Assembly: GCA_038496445.1 (NCBI GenBank)
Contig: JALMLS010000641.1
Coordinates: 39,781-103,780 of the forward strand
Source of the DNA: Trichosphaerium sp. ATCC 40318
Taxonomy: Eukaryota; Discosea; Flabellinia; Trichosidae
Length of the DNA stretch: 64,000 bases
Reading direction: 5' to 3'
This document shows positions 11,952-25,352 of the stretch, piece after piece. A model generated the notes under the pieces. The model saw only the letters and a list, made by a program, of their open reading frames with translations. It was not told the DNA's origin and ran no database searches. Within the stretch, counting starts at the first letter, position 1. Every line of letters starts with the position of its first letter. The translations under genes were made by a program, and so were the position numbers.

Positions 11952-14684
11952 ATGGCACAGGGACGACGACCTTCTATTAGGTTCTACGATGCGTCACAGT
12001 ACAAATTACAGTCGTTACCACACGACGTTTGCGTTTTTGCTTCTTCAAGGTGCGTAATTGATACTGACTGTGGTAATACAGAAAAAGTAGCAGTTGAGTT
12101 AGCCCTAAACTTTTTTGACGATTTATTTTTTTTGTACAGCCAGAATCGTTCTCTGACGGCCAGCATGGGATATATTGATACAGTACCTTACGTAGAGCCC
12201 GGCGAGGTTATCTTTCGGCAAACAAGATTGTATGTCTAACAAATAGCTTTAAAATAGTCAAAGTAATCAACTGCAGAGGTTTTGTTGGATTTATTTGTGT
12301 TGGAAGTCCAAGTAATCTTGCAAGGGCTGTTTGGAAAGCTCTTTGTGGTGCACAAGACCATAGGAAGCAATCAGTACTTTTCGATGTACCCTCACAAGGT
12401 AACAACCTTTAGAAAAAAGACAACGAAAATGTTTAATGCAATCAAACATTTTTGTTTTGATCACGTGATTACTGATTTTATCTTTTTTAATAAGAAATGA
12501 CACAAATACATGCACAAAAGGTTGCAGATGTCTTGAATAACACTATCACGCAGTTTGCAAAGCGTAATTTAATGATAAAAACGATTACTCTGCGCATCAA
12601 TTCACCAAGAGAATTCAAAATTTTCCAAAATACATTGGGTATTCAACGAAGGGAGTACCGGCAAGATATGAATTCTGAATATCACCTTCGAGCTCGCAGT
12701 GTGCAACTTAATCCAGGATATCCACAAGAAACACCTGATCGAAATGGCCGTATAGCTGTGTCCCGTCAGCTAGGCGAATACGACTACGGACAGCATTTCA
12801 GAGGAGACGGGAGTTACTCTCAGATGTCTCCTCGTAAGAAGCAACTAAATCATTACGAGTCTGATCAAGACCCTTATGCACGTGTACCTATTCCTTCAGG
12901 AACTCCCAGAGATTATACGGACCGTGAAAGAAGTATCGAAAGAAACTACGCATCCCAAACACAACCAGAAGAACCTTCTATTCTTGCTTACACAGAAAAT
13001 GAATACGATGAAACTAATCGTGAATCCTATGATCCTTGCGCGGATCAGACGTACCCCAATTTCGATGTAAACGCTGAAGCAGAAGAGGTAGCCAAAAACC
13101 TAATCTCTGTTTTTACTGGCAAAGGGAAAAAGAAGTTGACAAAGATTAAACGGTAATAATTGTTTTTTGTAAACGTTTTTTCACATTATTTTTAGAGAAC
13201 ATCCTGATGTAAAACAAATGGCATTATTTAGACGTCTAGCATCTACGTTTGGCCAGGTGCGATTCTTCTTTTTTTCAGCATCAAGTTTCTTCATGTCACC
13301 TAGTAAACATTTTTATTAACTAACACGTTTTTTTTTACTGAAAACAGCCAAATCACCCTACATCAACAAGGAATACAAGAGCTTTTATGAATGATGTATC
13401 AGATGAAGTCTACGAGAGAATAGTACGATATTATCTCTTATGTGTTTCATACACCTACTATTACGTATTTAATGAATCTGTCTAGATTGCAGCACATATT
13501 AAAGAATGTGAAGCAGACTTAAAGGAAAAGATAAAAGAAAGTAAATTTAAAAAAACCAAAGCAACTGTTAAATACGCTGCACGTGATTTGTACTTTGAAG
13601 CGAACTTTTGTGAAGAAGTGATATATGCAACTATAGTAAACGAGTGTTCAAGACGCAGTTTGCATAGTAGCTCTTATGCAAAGCAGATGAAAATGGAATA
13701 TTGCACTAAATACAAGGTACCAAAATTACAAACAGAACTTGATGAATTGAACGAAAAATACAAACTGCTGGATTCTACATGTGAAAGATTGAGATCGGAA
13801 AAAGAGAACCTGGTAAAAGAGGCTCGAGAGAAAACAGCCAAAAAGAATGCTGCAATTAAACAGTGCAAAAGAGTTGAACAACAACTGGACAAAGCTATGC
13901 TTGACATCGAAAAGTTGGAAGACGACCTTGAGGTTAGTGAAGAGAGAGAACATAACCATGCAAACCAAATTGCACTATTAAGGAGCCAACAAACAGCAAC
14001 ATTCAAAGATTTGGAGTATTACAAAAGTGAGTCAGTAACCTTAAAAAGACATAGCGATGCCTTGACAGTACGCACTTTATTTTTTATCTTTATTGAAACC
14101 GGAACTCTAGAGCGAACTCCACACCACCAAAATAGCTTTGAAAGACTTAAAAGTAGAATTTGGTATTGCGATTGATGAATTAGATGACCTTAAGAGAGAA
14201 AGGGATAAACTCAATGTATGTATCTCAAAATTATTGAGAAAAGAAAAAAAAACTTCGACCTTAAATTTCTGTTTTAGAAGGACTTGCGGGATAGTACAGA
14301 AAAAGCACGAAGACTACAAAGGGAAAACAAAGAGTTGAATAATACGCTTGTACGTTGTAGTAAGTAACCTTGTCCTTAATAGTCGTATATAACAGAGGAG
14401 AACAAGCGCTACGAGCAGTGAAAATCTACAGCTTGAATATAAAAAATTGGTTGCTATGCTTAATGGCAAAGACGCACTAATACAGGAGATGTCATCAATA
14501 ATTGGAGACAAAGATCTACACATTGAGCGCTTACAGAATCAAGATAAGGCACGTGATTTTCATTGAAAGGATCACTCACGTTTTAACTCGTTTTTCAAAG
14601 GTATCATCAAAAACTATAAAAGATTTGAGAACAGAGGTTTTAGGACTTCAACATCAAGTTGACAGCAGTCACCGGACTGTCTAG
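11952..14684 (+). CDS. macro-like domain plus long coiled coil
   Basis: The first roughly 190 residues follow the order of a macro (ADP-ribose-binding) domain: RPSIRFYDASQYKLQS, YVEPGEVIF, GFVGFICVGSPSN, VLFDVPSQEMTQIHAQ, AKRNLMIKTITLRINSPREF. The glycine-rich loops that contact ADP-ribose are poor, so it may be a binding-dead relative; this is inference from pattern only. A disordered, Tyr/Gln/Arg-rich middle follows, then from about 13500 a strong heptad coiled coil (KLQTELDELNEKYKLLDSTC, ERVEQQLDKAMLDIEKLE-type repeats) to the TAG at 14682-14684. The intron at 14549-14600 uses a GC donor. The architecture suggests a structural or centrosomal/ciliary protein, but no family is assigned. Confidence 0.65.
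14549..14600 (+). other. GC-AG intron (coiled-coil gene)
   Basis: The exon ends ...CAAGATAAG and the next base pair is GC (GCACGTGATT). The acceptor is TTCAAAG before GTATCATC. Read through without splicing, the frame hits TGA within six codons. Splicing joins QNQDK to VSSKTIKDLR and keeps the coiled coil open. Length is 52 nt. Confidence 0.75.
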
Positions 14685-14977
14685 TCACTTCAATTACAAT
14701 CGTGGACTCTCGAAGAATCCCTCAGTGTCCGCTACATTACTGTTGTTCTTATTTAGTGGGTTAAACTATTGCTATGCATGTAAAACTATTCACGCATCCT
14801 CCTTGTAGAAATTAAATCCTGGAACGATTTTCCTATTTGAGCATCCAAGATTTTTTTTTGACATTCAATTATCTAAATTTGGTTTATACTGTGCAATAGC
14901 AGTGTGAGCACTTTGGTTGTGTACTTGCACTCAAGGAGCAGCAATATCTGCTACATTACAAGCGCAAAACTCACCGT

Positions 14978-17900
14978 ATGAGCCAAAACACCACAGGAGG
15001 CGAGGGAAGTAGTGACTTGCACGGTACGTAGTGATTGCAGAGTAATCGAAAACGATCGGACTTGCTTGACATGTACCTTATCTTATACGCTTCGATATAG
15101 CCTCGGAAGAATCCTCAAGCGAAGAATACGTTCCTCGCTTTGCCGTATTCAATCCAAATCAATTTGACTCAGATTACGTTGCAAGTGAAAGCAGTGACAG
15201 CGATACGCCAGATATGTTCTTTGGAGATAGCAAGTCCAAAAGAAACGTAAATTTGGGAGGTCGCTCTCAAAAAGCGCAGAGCAAGCGTACATCGATTGTG
15301 AAGTTACAAAAAAGCCGCCAGGACCGTGAAGAACAGCGGTTAAACGAATCAGCTGCTATTGTCCTTCAAATAAGGTTTTACGCCGTTTTTATGTGTATCT
15401 AACATAAAGAATAGGTGGAGAGCGTATTCTTTGGCTAAAAAAACTCGAGCTAAACAACAAGAGCAAGCTGGCGCTCAAATAGACCAATTTTCAACAGGTA
15501 TGTTTAACTGCCAATGCCCCGCTAAATATTTGTCCGCAATTACAATCTTACATGTCGTAGCACCTACTGCAGATGCGTTATACGCGGCTATACGTGGGTA
15601 TCTATTGACTGCGCCATTGGACGACACTACATTCTTCAAGCTTTGCAAATTTGTATTACGGAGCCTTAAGCAGAGCAAATCCGAGCTCAACATCATCCAA
15701 TACGCTTCATCTGTACGTTAACTATTCTTGTGGTATTGTTTAATCTTGTTGGCAGCAAGAAACAAAGGCAGGATTTATTCTGAATATGAGGCGACTAATT
15801 CGGTATTCTTTACCACATTTGGTAAGTCGCTGCTTTTGTCTTAATTTGACATTGTGTAGCAAGGAAATGACTTAAAAAAAATGGCTGTTCCTTTGCGTGT
15901 ATTATTATCACTAACTGATACTTCATTCTGGGCTAGTACTACAGCGCCTGCAAATGTTCAAAAGTTAGTTCCTTTACAATTAGCAAGGTTAGTTGAAAAT
16001 ACCCAAGTTGAACTATTATTTGTTTCTGACGTGCATAGGTACTTGGTCGAAAATAGACCCTTTGCACCTATTTATAAGATGTTTGTTCTCTCGCATACAT
16101 CAACTACGAAAAAAAATGAAGACACGTCAAGCATGGGTGCAATGACGAGCGTTGTATGTTACTCCTTCTTTTTTTTGAATTACAAAAGTTGTTTACATTC
16201 ATTAACTGATATTAGTTGTGCAATTTGATCAATAGCTACAGTAGACTACTTCCGAGTGATCAAGTGTTTCTGGGATTTCAAATAGTTGTAGAACTTCTTC
16301 ATGTGCCATCTTTGTCTTCCAGACTACCTCCTGTTTCCCAAAACCTGCTTTTTGTTCGATCTTCAGAGAATTTACTAAAACTTGCACTCCCTTGTATTGG
16401 TATGTACTGATATTACACTTATACAAGCTAACAAAACTCGTCTTAGATTCCGTTAATTTTCCGCCAAAATCATTCGCTGCACCAGATAACGGAGTTGGCA
16501 CGTGATAAAATATGCATCTGTTAAGGGTTTATTAACAAGATAATAGAACATGAAGAGGATGATGTAGATGAAGAAGCCACATCAGCTGTGCTATTAATGC
16601 TAGAAAATCTAATGGAGATACTTCTTGAAACAAAGATATCCGAAAAGGTTAGTACTACACATGTGTAGCTATCTTCGTTAATTTCTGTTTTTCTTAAATT
16701 TTTCTTAGGCTGCTACAGATATTTCTCGTTGTCTTGTTGTTTTGTTAAAGCATCTCGACAAAGCTCCTTTAGATTCCAAAAACGCTGTCCAAAAACTACG
16801 TTACTTCACACGTGTAGAGGCGTATAATAGTGTGTTTAAATACTTGCTTAATCCAGGTGATTCAAGTCCAGAAGAATTAACACAATCAATACACTTGGGA
16901 TGCTCGCTCTATGGTACCAAAAATTGTAACATCCTTTTGCTAATGCCGGACTAGTACATCTACTTGGAAAGTTTCCAGATCTTGCTGTTTCTCTATTGAA
17001 CTTGCTGTCCTTTACGAGGTAACAGACAAATGTGGGTTTTTTAAAGTTATTAATTCTGTTCTTAGACGAAATATTCTTTTGATATGTCTATGGAACTGGC
17101 TCAAAACAAACGGTGGTTTTGAGGTCATGGAGAATCGGAGTACAAATCCACATTCCTTTTTTTGATGATTTCTCATTTTATTTTGTTAGGAGTTAGTGAA
17201 AAGTACACTAAAGTTGTAGAAATTGTAACACTATTTGTTGTTTGCTATGGGCATTTGCTTATTGGTACTAATTTAGTTTACAAGCCTGCCATATCTTACA
17301 GTTCTTAGTTTTGAACGATGATGAATTTTATGAGACTAAGAGACCTCTGCACACCGTACGAGGGTTATGTGGTTACGTTCATAAGCTAATATTTATACTC
17401 TAGGATGAAGTAAGTAGATTGGTATCAATGCTAAAAGAGTGGATCTTCTCGTTGTATATTGAAAATGATCACACTAAAATCACTGAACCAGAAAAAGTTC
17501 TAAGGTACAAGCAGTAAATGAATGTTCTAATTCTAATGTTCCTTTTTCAGAGGTATTTCTAATCGTGTTTTGGTTCAATTACACGATCGTTTTGTTAGAC
17601 GCAAGTTTGGTGATGCTTCTATGTGGAAACTTTTACAAGTTCAGAATATGAACTTGATAGAGTAAGTTAATCATGAATGAATAAGGGATTCGTCTAATGT
17701 TTTCTTCAACATTAGGTTAAGTAGGGTGTTTACAGGAGAGGCAGTGCCTAGTTTATTAACATATATACCATTCTGTTTCCCCTTTACTGATCGTTACAAC
17801 TACTTTCGTAATCTAATACTACAAGATATCTCTTCCTCAACGTACTGATTTTGTCTTTCAACAATCTAACACTTGGTTAGGGTACATAGTATACAATGGC

Positions 17901-19367
17901 CAGTAGTCCAAATAAGAAGAAAAATGATAGTAAGAGACGGATTTGAAGCTTTTGGTAATGCTGGGAGTAACATGTTGAAAGGAAAGCTAAGGTATTGATT
18001 ATCAAAGTTTGTAAACCACTTTTTCTGACTTTTGTACTCAGAATTTCTTTCATCAACGAGTATGGCGTGGCTGAAATTGGTTATGATATGGGTGGATTAT
18101 TTAAAGAGTTTGTAACAGAGCTTGTAAGAACAGCATTCGCTCCAGAGTTTGGTATGCCACCGAGAAACAAACTTTTAGCATGTGTTTTAAATTAACTTTA
18201 TACTTTAGGGCTTTTCTGTCGTAACACAGATGGTGACTTATACCCAAGCCCTATATCACATAAAGTAGAAAACCATCTTGAATTGTTTACCTTCTTGGGT
18301 TCAATTGTTGGTAAAGCTTTATTCGATGGTACCGTGTTTTAATACGACGATTTTTGTTTTTTGTTTGGTATTTATTTTCCATGTTAGGTATTGTTGTAGA
18401 TCTCCCTTTTGCTAGCTTCTTTTTAAATAGAATGCTCGGGAAAAGAAACTCAATAGACTTGCTTAAGTCTCTTGATCCACAGTTATACAAGAACTTAATG
18501 TTTGTCAGAGATACAGATGATGTCAAAGCATTGATGCTCACTTTTTCTATGGCTTCAGATAGCGATGAGTTCCAAGGACGAAAGGAGATGGACCTTATAC
18601 CTGGAGGCTCTCAAATTGAAGTTACTAAGGATAACCGCATTGAGTATATTCATCTTGTAGCAGACTTTAAACTAAGCAAAGAAATCAAAAAACAGACAAG
18701 AGCATTCCTTGCAGGTACCTTCTTTTTTCTACATCTCCTGTACTGCAAGTCACAATATATGTTAATACTCCATATAGGCTTCCGTAAGATTGTTCAAGTC
18801 AATTGGTTGATGCTGTTTTCTCAGCATGAGATGCAGATACTCATATCTGGAGATAACGTTGATATTGACATTGAAGATCTTAAAGCAAATACTCAGTACG
18901 ATTTGAATTCATGTTATTGTTGGTTTTAGTCACAACCCACTCTTATTGTTTCCCTTCTATAGGTACAAAGGATACACAGCAAGATCGTGGACAGTAAAAA
19001 ACTTCTGGAGCGTGTTAACTTCGTTTTCAAAGGAAGAAAAACGGAAGTTTCTGAAGTTTGTCACTTCATGTTCAAAGCCTCCAATGCTGGGTACTTGTTT
19101 CGGGTTTTTTTTGAAGACATATGTCTACTCACACCGTTATGTCTAGGATTCAAGAATCTATTGCCTCCTTTTACAATACAAAAACTTGAAAATGGAGCGA
19201 ACACAGGTGTATCATTTTTTGGCATTGGTGTTAACGAACCGTCAAGATTGCCTTCTTCTCACACGTGTTTTAATACTTTGGATCTACCTCCTTATCGTAA
19301 GCAATCTACACTACGTGATAAATTGCTATATGCTATAAATGCTCAAGCAGGTTTCGATAATTCTTAA
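14978..19367 (+). CDS. HECT E3 ubiquitin ligase, UBE3C/Hul5 type
   Basis: Transfers ubiquitin from its own cysteine to substrates; UBE3C/Hul5 works at the proteasome extending chains. Near the N-terminus MFFGDSKSKRNVNLGG and an IQ motif (AAIVLQIRWRAYSLAKK) match the conserved start of UBE3C. The HECT domain begins about 18030: GVAEIGYDMGGLFKEF, NHLELFTFLGSIVGKALFDG, DLPFASFFLNRMLGK. It ends with the catalytic-cysteine segment LPSSHTCFNTLDLPPY and LLYAINAQAGFDNS, then TAA at 19365-19367. Two starts are possible. ATG 14978 adds an acidic Ser-rich leader; ATG 15214 matches the family start. The middle, about 16-18 kb, is helical. An intron at 16498-16546 has a GC donor. Confidence 0.92.
16498..16546 (+). 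other. GC-AG intron (HECT ligase gene)
   Basis: The exon ends AACGGAGTTG, followed by GCACGTGATA; the acceptor is GATAATAG. Splicing gives DNGV-EHEEDDVDEE and an open frame onward. Without it the frame stops at the TGA inside GCACGTGA. Length is 49 nt. Confidence 0.7.
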
Positions 19368-19934
19368 TGACAGATAAAGGTTGTCTAAGTTGTACTTGTA
19401 AAAAAAAAAATACTTTCAGAAAAAAAACCAAAAGCTTTCATGAAAGGGGTGGTATAAACCTTGCTCTTAATCATGCTTACCTTGCGTAACCAGTGATAAC
19501 TGGGTATGAGTTATTATCAAAATGTGACATAAACTATGGATACAACGCAGTATTGAAGGATTTTTTTGGAAAGTTTTCTTTTTTTTGCCAAATCGAAAAT
19601 TAAGTCTGTTTTCGCTCATCCTAAAACAACCATTCTGCACTTCAAATCAGACAACACGGTACGTAAAAGTGTTATCGTTTATTTTAAAGAGCAAGCCATA
19701 CAGCGTGAAAAGAACGCTAAAGGTAGCGCTATTTATCAGTGTACTAACACTTTACGCACTTTAGAACGCTTAATAAACGTACTGAATACGTTACTACTAC
19801 CAATTAATTGTCGTTGACAGGAAAACCGCTAGTTAATCACATTCCAAGTACGATAAGCGTTATCAGTATACTAGCTATTAATCCGCTTTATTAGATCAAA
19901 TTTAAAATAAGTGCAACCCTCACTGTTAGGCAAT
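19368..19934. other. intergenic region
   Basis: About 570 bases between two genes of the same direction. It is AT-rich with several A and T runs. A small inverted repeat (CCAGTGATAACTGG, about 19490-19504) could form a short hairpin. One open stretch at 19566-19817 has no coding signature and I do not call it. Confidence 0.4.
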
Positions 19935-22900
19935 ATGAGCCAACAGAACCAAACAACGCCTAAAAACAATCGTAACACTGCTTGTAATGCTTTTGAACCT
20001 CAATTATGGCGAAGAAATAAATGCAAACATTGTTTTGTTTCAAAGACGCTTCATATAACTACGTACGTGTACTTACATACGTATACTCATTTATAAAGGT
20101 GTCAAAAAAAGGCCTCGTTCCTAATATTACTTTTTTGCTTTAGATCTGAAAACGAAACAACGTCCACAGGCAAAGACACATCTACAGAGCCCAATCTAGC
20201 ACAATTAATTTTTAGTGATCATCGCGAACCGCCGGATGGCGAATTAAAAGGCCCAAGGTCTACTACTAGTGCTAACGTGTTGTCTAAAATTAATCTATTC
20301 GAAGCTCTTGTACGTTGACACGCAAAAAAGATGTCACAATGAAAAACTTTGTTTTTTTTTTGAGAGAATTCGCAAGAAAGTGCTCCGCTTTTACGCAAAG
20401 CGGTGTTGTGCTGAAACTCCTTGAAAAGCAAAAAAATTATCTCGCTTTATTTAATTATCCTCATGCTAATTATTATGCTATAGGTTCCAGAAGAGACTAT
20501 GGACTCTCCAACAGAAAAACGGTTGAAGTACGAGAATTTTATCACGTGTCTTTTTTTGGTTTTTTTTCTTCATTTTTGGGTGTTCTAGAACTATATTTTT
20601 TTCTTGCCTCGTTCCTCACTTTTATATCAGACAACATCAGAGAAATGTCGTTAGTGAAGGTGCATCAGGGTTTGCTGCATTAAAACGACCAAACAAGAAA
20701 ACACATAGGCATTACGTAAGCGTTACACCCTTTGTATTTGGGTTTTTTGGACTAATTAGTATTTTTGGAGTACTGCTTATTTTTGGCGTTCTAATGACTC
20801 ATTGGTAGGTTTCTGAGGTTACTGGATTTAATGATAGTTTGGAAGAAGGCTTACGCGCATCTCTAAGGCTAAGCCTTCATCAAATCAAAGAATTACGCGA
20901 AGAAGGTGGGAGAAATAGAACTACAAGTTTGGCAAGTGATCCAGATGCAGGAGTGAATCCAAATGCTGAAGTTGATGAAGAAGCTGAAGTAAATGATAGT
21001 GAAGCTCAGAAGCAAGGTACATTAAACAATGCCATGGAAACATTTCAGCTGTTTGCTTTCGCATCATAATTCGTTCCTTACCTGATGTACAGCTGAAGTG
21101 AAAGGTGTTTCAAGCGATGAAGTCATTTCTGAGATGGATGGTATGATAGCTATGCTTGAAGCAGGTATGTTACTAGAAAGTTACAACACAATTAGAACTA
21201 ACGTACTTTTAGGTAAATTTGATGAAGTAGCACAAGGCTTGGACGACTCCACTAGACCTGGTAAGCGCATTATTTATTATTCATCTTAGCACAGATTCTC
21301 ATACATTTATAGAAGGTGCAGCAGACAGTAAAAGTCAAAACACAGATGCTGTTACAACAGAAAAAACAGAAGAACCTAAAGACATACTCGAAGAACTAAG
21401 CGTAAAGAAATCACTCCCAAAAGTACCTGAAAAATCACAAAAAACAAACGGGCAACCAGATTTTGTAGTACTAGAGGTACACGTGATACACTAGAGTCAG
21501 GGGAAAAGCTTACAATATTTTTACAGGAAGTACCTGGAGATGCTCCTTCACAAAAATCTCCTCGTGCAAAGAAACCACTTCCTATTCCTAAACGAAACGT
21601 TCATGCACTAAGAGTATGTTTAGTATTTTACAGGCATACCGTTGTCTTATTACTTGAGCCTAGGAGTCAGCCACACGTTCTTCAACATACTCTGGAAGTG
21701 CAGCACAAGGTAAACTTTTTTTGTTCTTTTTTTCCTTTTAACACCTTTGTTGTGTAGTCGTTTCCAAGCCTTCAAAAGCAACAAAGGCGCTTAAACACAT
21801 GTGGCGCAGATCTAAACTACCTCCGAAAGAGGTTGGAAGTAAGCCAATGCTAGCTCCTGGGTACTATAATCGCAACTTGCTATTTGTTGTAATTTTTTTT
21901 TACAGACGATCAAACTCGGGTAGTAAAGGTAACCGGTTTACTATCAACTTTCAAGGAACGCCTCCTTTACAAGCACACAAGGGATTACGTAGGACATAAT
22001 CACACCAACCATATTTAACAAGAAAAACAGGGCATGATGACGGGACAGTGTCACAACTTCGGATTCGTGATGTTACAGAAAAGAAGCCTGCTTCGCCTCG
22101 TCGCAGTATTTATGTATCAGCAGATGTACTGATTACTCTTAAATGTTGTTTATGATACTAACTTGATGGATGTTTAGGGTAGTGCAGACAAACCTCAAGA
22201 ACCAGGTAGTCATTGTACAGATCTTTTCTTAAGTTTGCTAATGATTTGTTAAGCGAGCTCAGCACCTAATGTTGACGTTTTTGAGGAAATCAATGATATA
22301 GAGGAACAAATGGAGAAAGAATTCAAAGCTATTGAACTTGAGAGATTCAAGGTTTATGTTGATAGCAGAGAAGAACCAGCAACACTCGAAGATGCTCTAG
22401 AAGAGATTAAAATAGTAAGACAATACAAGTCTTTTTTTTTTCTTTTAATTGAATGTTTTTATTTCTTACCACCTTATAAAGCTACGAGCTGGTGCAAAAG
22501 ATCTGCAACGTGCATTGCATAAACAAACAGAAGTCAATACCACATATAACAAAGATTTCGAAGCTGACATGACAAAGTACTTAACTGATAACTGAAATTA
22601 ACTTCACGGGGTTTTTTACTTATTTAAATTTGTTATACCACTGTTCTAATGTTTTAATGTAGGTTACGTAGTCAGATGAGTAAATACAGACGTGAAGCAA
22701 TGGAACTTAAGGTACTGAAAAAAGGCTGATGAAGCGATATTTGCCTGCTGTTAAGTGTAGACTGTTTTCTCACAATTTTTTCAAAAACAGGCGTACAAGA
22801 AGATTGTGCATGGTAAATTAGCCAGTATGGGTGCTCAAGGTCTTGATATTATTGCCGAAAAGAGTGGTTGGCTTGAAAAGAAGAATGTAAGCAAGAAGCT

Positions 22901-24907
22901 ACAACAATGGAAACGTAGATTCTGCTGCTTGACGCCTGAAACATTATACTACTTCAAGAGCCAAACAGTGAGTGCTGCCTAATTTCTTGATCTTCAAAAA
23001 AATGACGTAACACGTGATAATAGGAACTTGAACCTCAAGGAAAGATTGACCTACGTACAGCTACATTCAGTAAAACAGATGATTCAGCAAACATCAACAG
23101 CATGTACAGTTTTGAGGTAAGACTTTCAAGTCAAAGATGTTTTTTGTTTAACACTTGATAAAGGTCAATGTCAAGGGACCTCCTGATTACCAAATGTACT
23201 TTTTTGCAGATACAGCTGAAGATAGGAATGAGTGGTTATCTACAGCGAGATACCTAAAGGAACAGATTCAGGTACAAAACACGCATTAAGTAAGTTAATC
23301 ACTCACTTAACTGTTAGAATCCTTTGGCTCGTTGTGGTGTCAGTGATCGTGCAACATTGCTAAGAGTACGTAACTGGTTTGTATGTAAGTAAAAGATACT
23401 AAAGACAATCAAAATAGATTATAGTGACTCCTCCATATAAACTTATGACTGATTTTGTAACACATACATCACTTCAAGACGGAACAAGTGCGGGTAAATC
23501 TGTACTAAATATATTTGATGCTAGAGGAAAATTATTGGATCTAATGATGGTACTCATATCTCAGGAGATAAATAACACAAGTACGAAGGTTTCTTCTATA
23601 TATTGAAGCGTTATTTTTGCTGAGAGTTTTTGGATTGGAGTAATGTATTTACTAGGAACGAATGGAACACTTTTCAGAGGAACAACACTTGTTAGTAAAT
23701 TCCTTCGTGAGTACTTCAATAGAGTTGCATCAAAGTATCTTCGTGGAACATTGTATAGAGTACTTACAGATCTCATTCTTGAAGATAAAAGCATGGAGGC
23801 ACGAGACTAACTATTTTTGGGTTTTGTAGTATTTAATAATTCTTGATTCTTGGCATCTTTTCTAAAACACCTTCAAGGTCCGCCCTAATATGATTAAACC
23901 TGGTGAAGATTTATCTGCAAATGCTTATAATATACAAGAAGCTACACAACGTATACTTAACGCTATTCTATCATCTGTAGACCGCGTGCCTCCGTAAGTC
24001 TTTTTTGTTTTGTTACATCAATCTTTTCGGTTACTAATATCCAACGCAAAGGGAAATGAAGCATATTTGTTGCCACTTACGTAAATGTGTATTAAAGAAG
24101 TTTCCAAAAATGCAACACACAAGTATAGGTGGCTTAATATTTTTACGGTACGTACAAGACGACAGGAAGCCAAACTGACTTTTTTCCAAAAAATTATTTG
24201 CTCACCTTTTCCTAGTTTTTTCTGCCCAGCAATTGTGTCCCCAGTGTCTTGTGGGTTGCTCCAAAGTACGTTTATATGCATTGTAGTTACCTAACATACG
24301 TTTAAGAACAACCATCAACAAGGATAATGAGAAATTTTGTTACTATTGCTAAGCTGCTTCAATATATTTCAAACAACTTAGAGTTTACAGTAAAAGAGAA
24401 GCAAATGCAGATTTTTAATCCTTTCATACGCACAAGCATATCAAAGGTTAATAACTTTTTTGTATTGATTTCAATGGTACGTTATTTTTGCATACCAGTT
24501 TTTTCACGCACGTGTGATACTGGTGTACATAGCACTCAAGTTAAACAAGAATTAAAATATCACCAATTTTTTTTCGCAATCAGCGGAAATGTGGAAGCAA
24601 GCACGATGGAAGTGATTTTCCGCTCCACCTGTCATGCTTCCAGACCATTCCTTTAACAGGTTTTTTGGTCAAATCATGCAAATTCGAACTGAAAAGTGCA
24701 ACTTCACGTGATTTTTTTTTTTGTATTCTAAGGTTTTTTATTAATTTTTTTGGTTAGCCTCTGTCTTCTTCTGAATGTATTCCAAAACCAAAATTAGAAA
24801 CAGTCAAATCAAGAGATGTTGAGGTATTAAGATCTTTTATTGTTAAGATATTAGACAAGCTTGAGCCAACATTAAAGCAATGTGCTGCACAATTGAAAGC
24901 GAAATAA
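19935..24907 (+). CDS. PH-RasGAP protein with N-terminal CxxC-H knuckle
   Basis: A Ras-family GTPase-activating protein. The N-terminus has FEPQLWRRNKCKHCFVSK followed by His, a small zinc-knuckle-like motif also seen at the start of animal M-RIP-type PH proteins. A long low-complexity region follows. The PH domain is at about 22860-23270 (GWLEKKNVSKKLQQWKRRFC, then the conserved Trp in EDRNEWLSTARYL). The RasGAP domain follows: the arginine-finger loop GTLFRGTTLVSKF, RTLY-like KYLRGTLYRVLTDLI, and the signature GGLIFLRFFCPAIVSP. It ends LKQCAAQLKAK, TAA at 24905-24907. The last intron (about 24460-24757) is near 300 nt, six times the usual length, and holds a structured element. Catalytic residues look intact, so it should be an active GAP recruited by lipid or protein contacts. 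Confidence 0.9.
24582..24641 (+). ncRNA. candidate intronic structured RNA (two interleaved stems)
   Basis: In the long last intron of the RasGAP gene, AGCGGAAA (24582-24589) is the exact complement of TTTCCGCT (24617-24624), and GGAAGCA (24593-24599) of TGCTTCC (24635-24641). The arms interleave, so they form either alternative hairpins or an H-type pseudoknot. I do not see convincing snoRNA boxes. Confidence 0.25.
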
Positions 24908-25352
24908 TATCACGGTATACCCACCCGTTTTGACGCGTGTGCTTTGATGTAAAATTGTAAAATAGATGATACAAATAACGTAATAATTGCACTTGTCTTT
25001 CGTTAATGGCTACGCCAGTATATGTTTAGTTGAGTAACAACCACAGCTTTGGGTTACTTCATTTCAAGCAAGCACCATCAACTTGACTCCTTGCTTTGCA
25101 AACAAACGTTTAATTTACAATAACCTGTGGTAGAGCATCTTTCTTCGCTTACTAATGAGCTAGTTTCGTGCAAGTCAATACACAATGGAATCACCATGTA
25201 CTATTTACTTTTGTTGATCTAGTCTGTAGTGCATGGCAGTCCGCCAACTTACTAGTAACGGCACTGTTTGTACAAGTTCTAAGCAACAGGCACCATTTCT
25301 TGATCGCTCAAGCGTGCAAACTGATCACGTGATGTACAATGTTTCGTTTTTT
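24908..25352. other. intergenic region between convergent genes
   Basis: About 445 bases downstream of both the RasGAP gene (+) and the thioredoxin-fold gene (-). I see no gene. It contains TGATCACGTGATG near 25320, one of the many CACGTG palindromes of this window. Confidence 0.4.

Noticed and set aside
19566-19817. 83-codon open frame between the HECT and RasGAP genes
   Set aside because: No splice context, motif or composition that supports coding.
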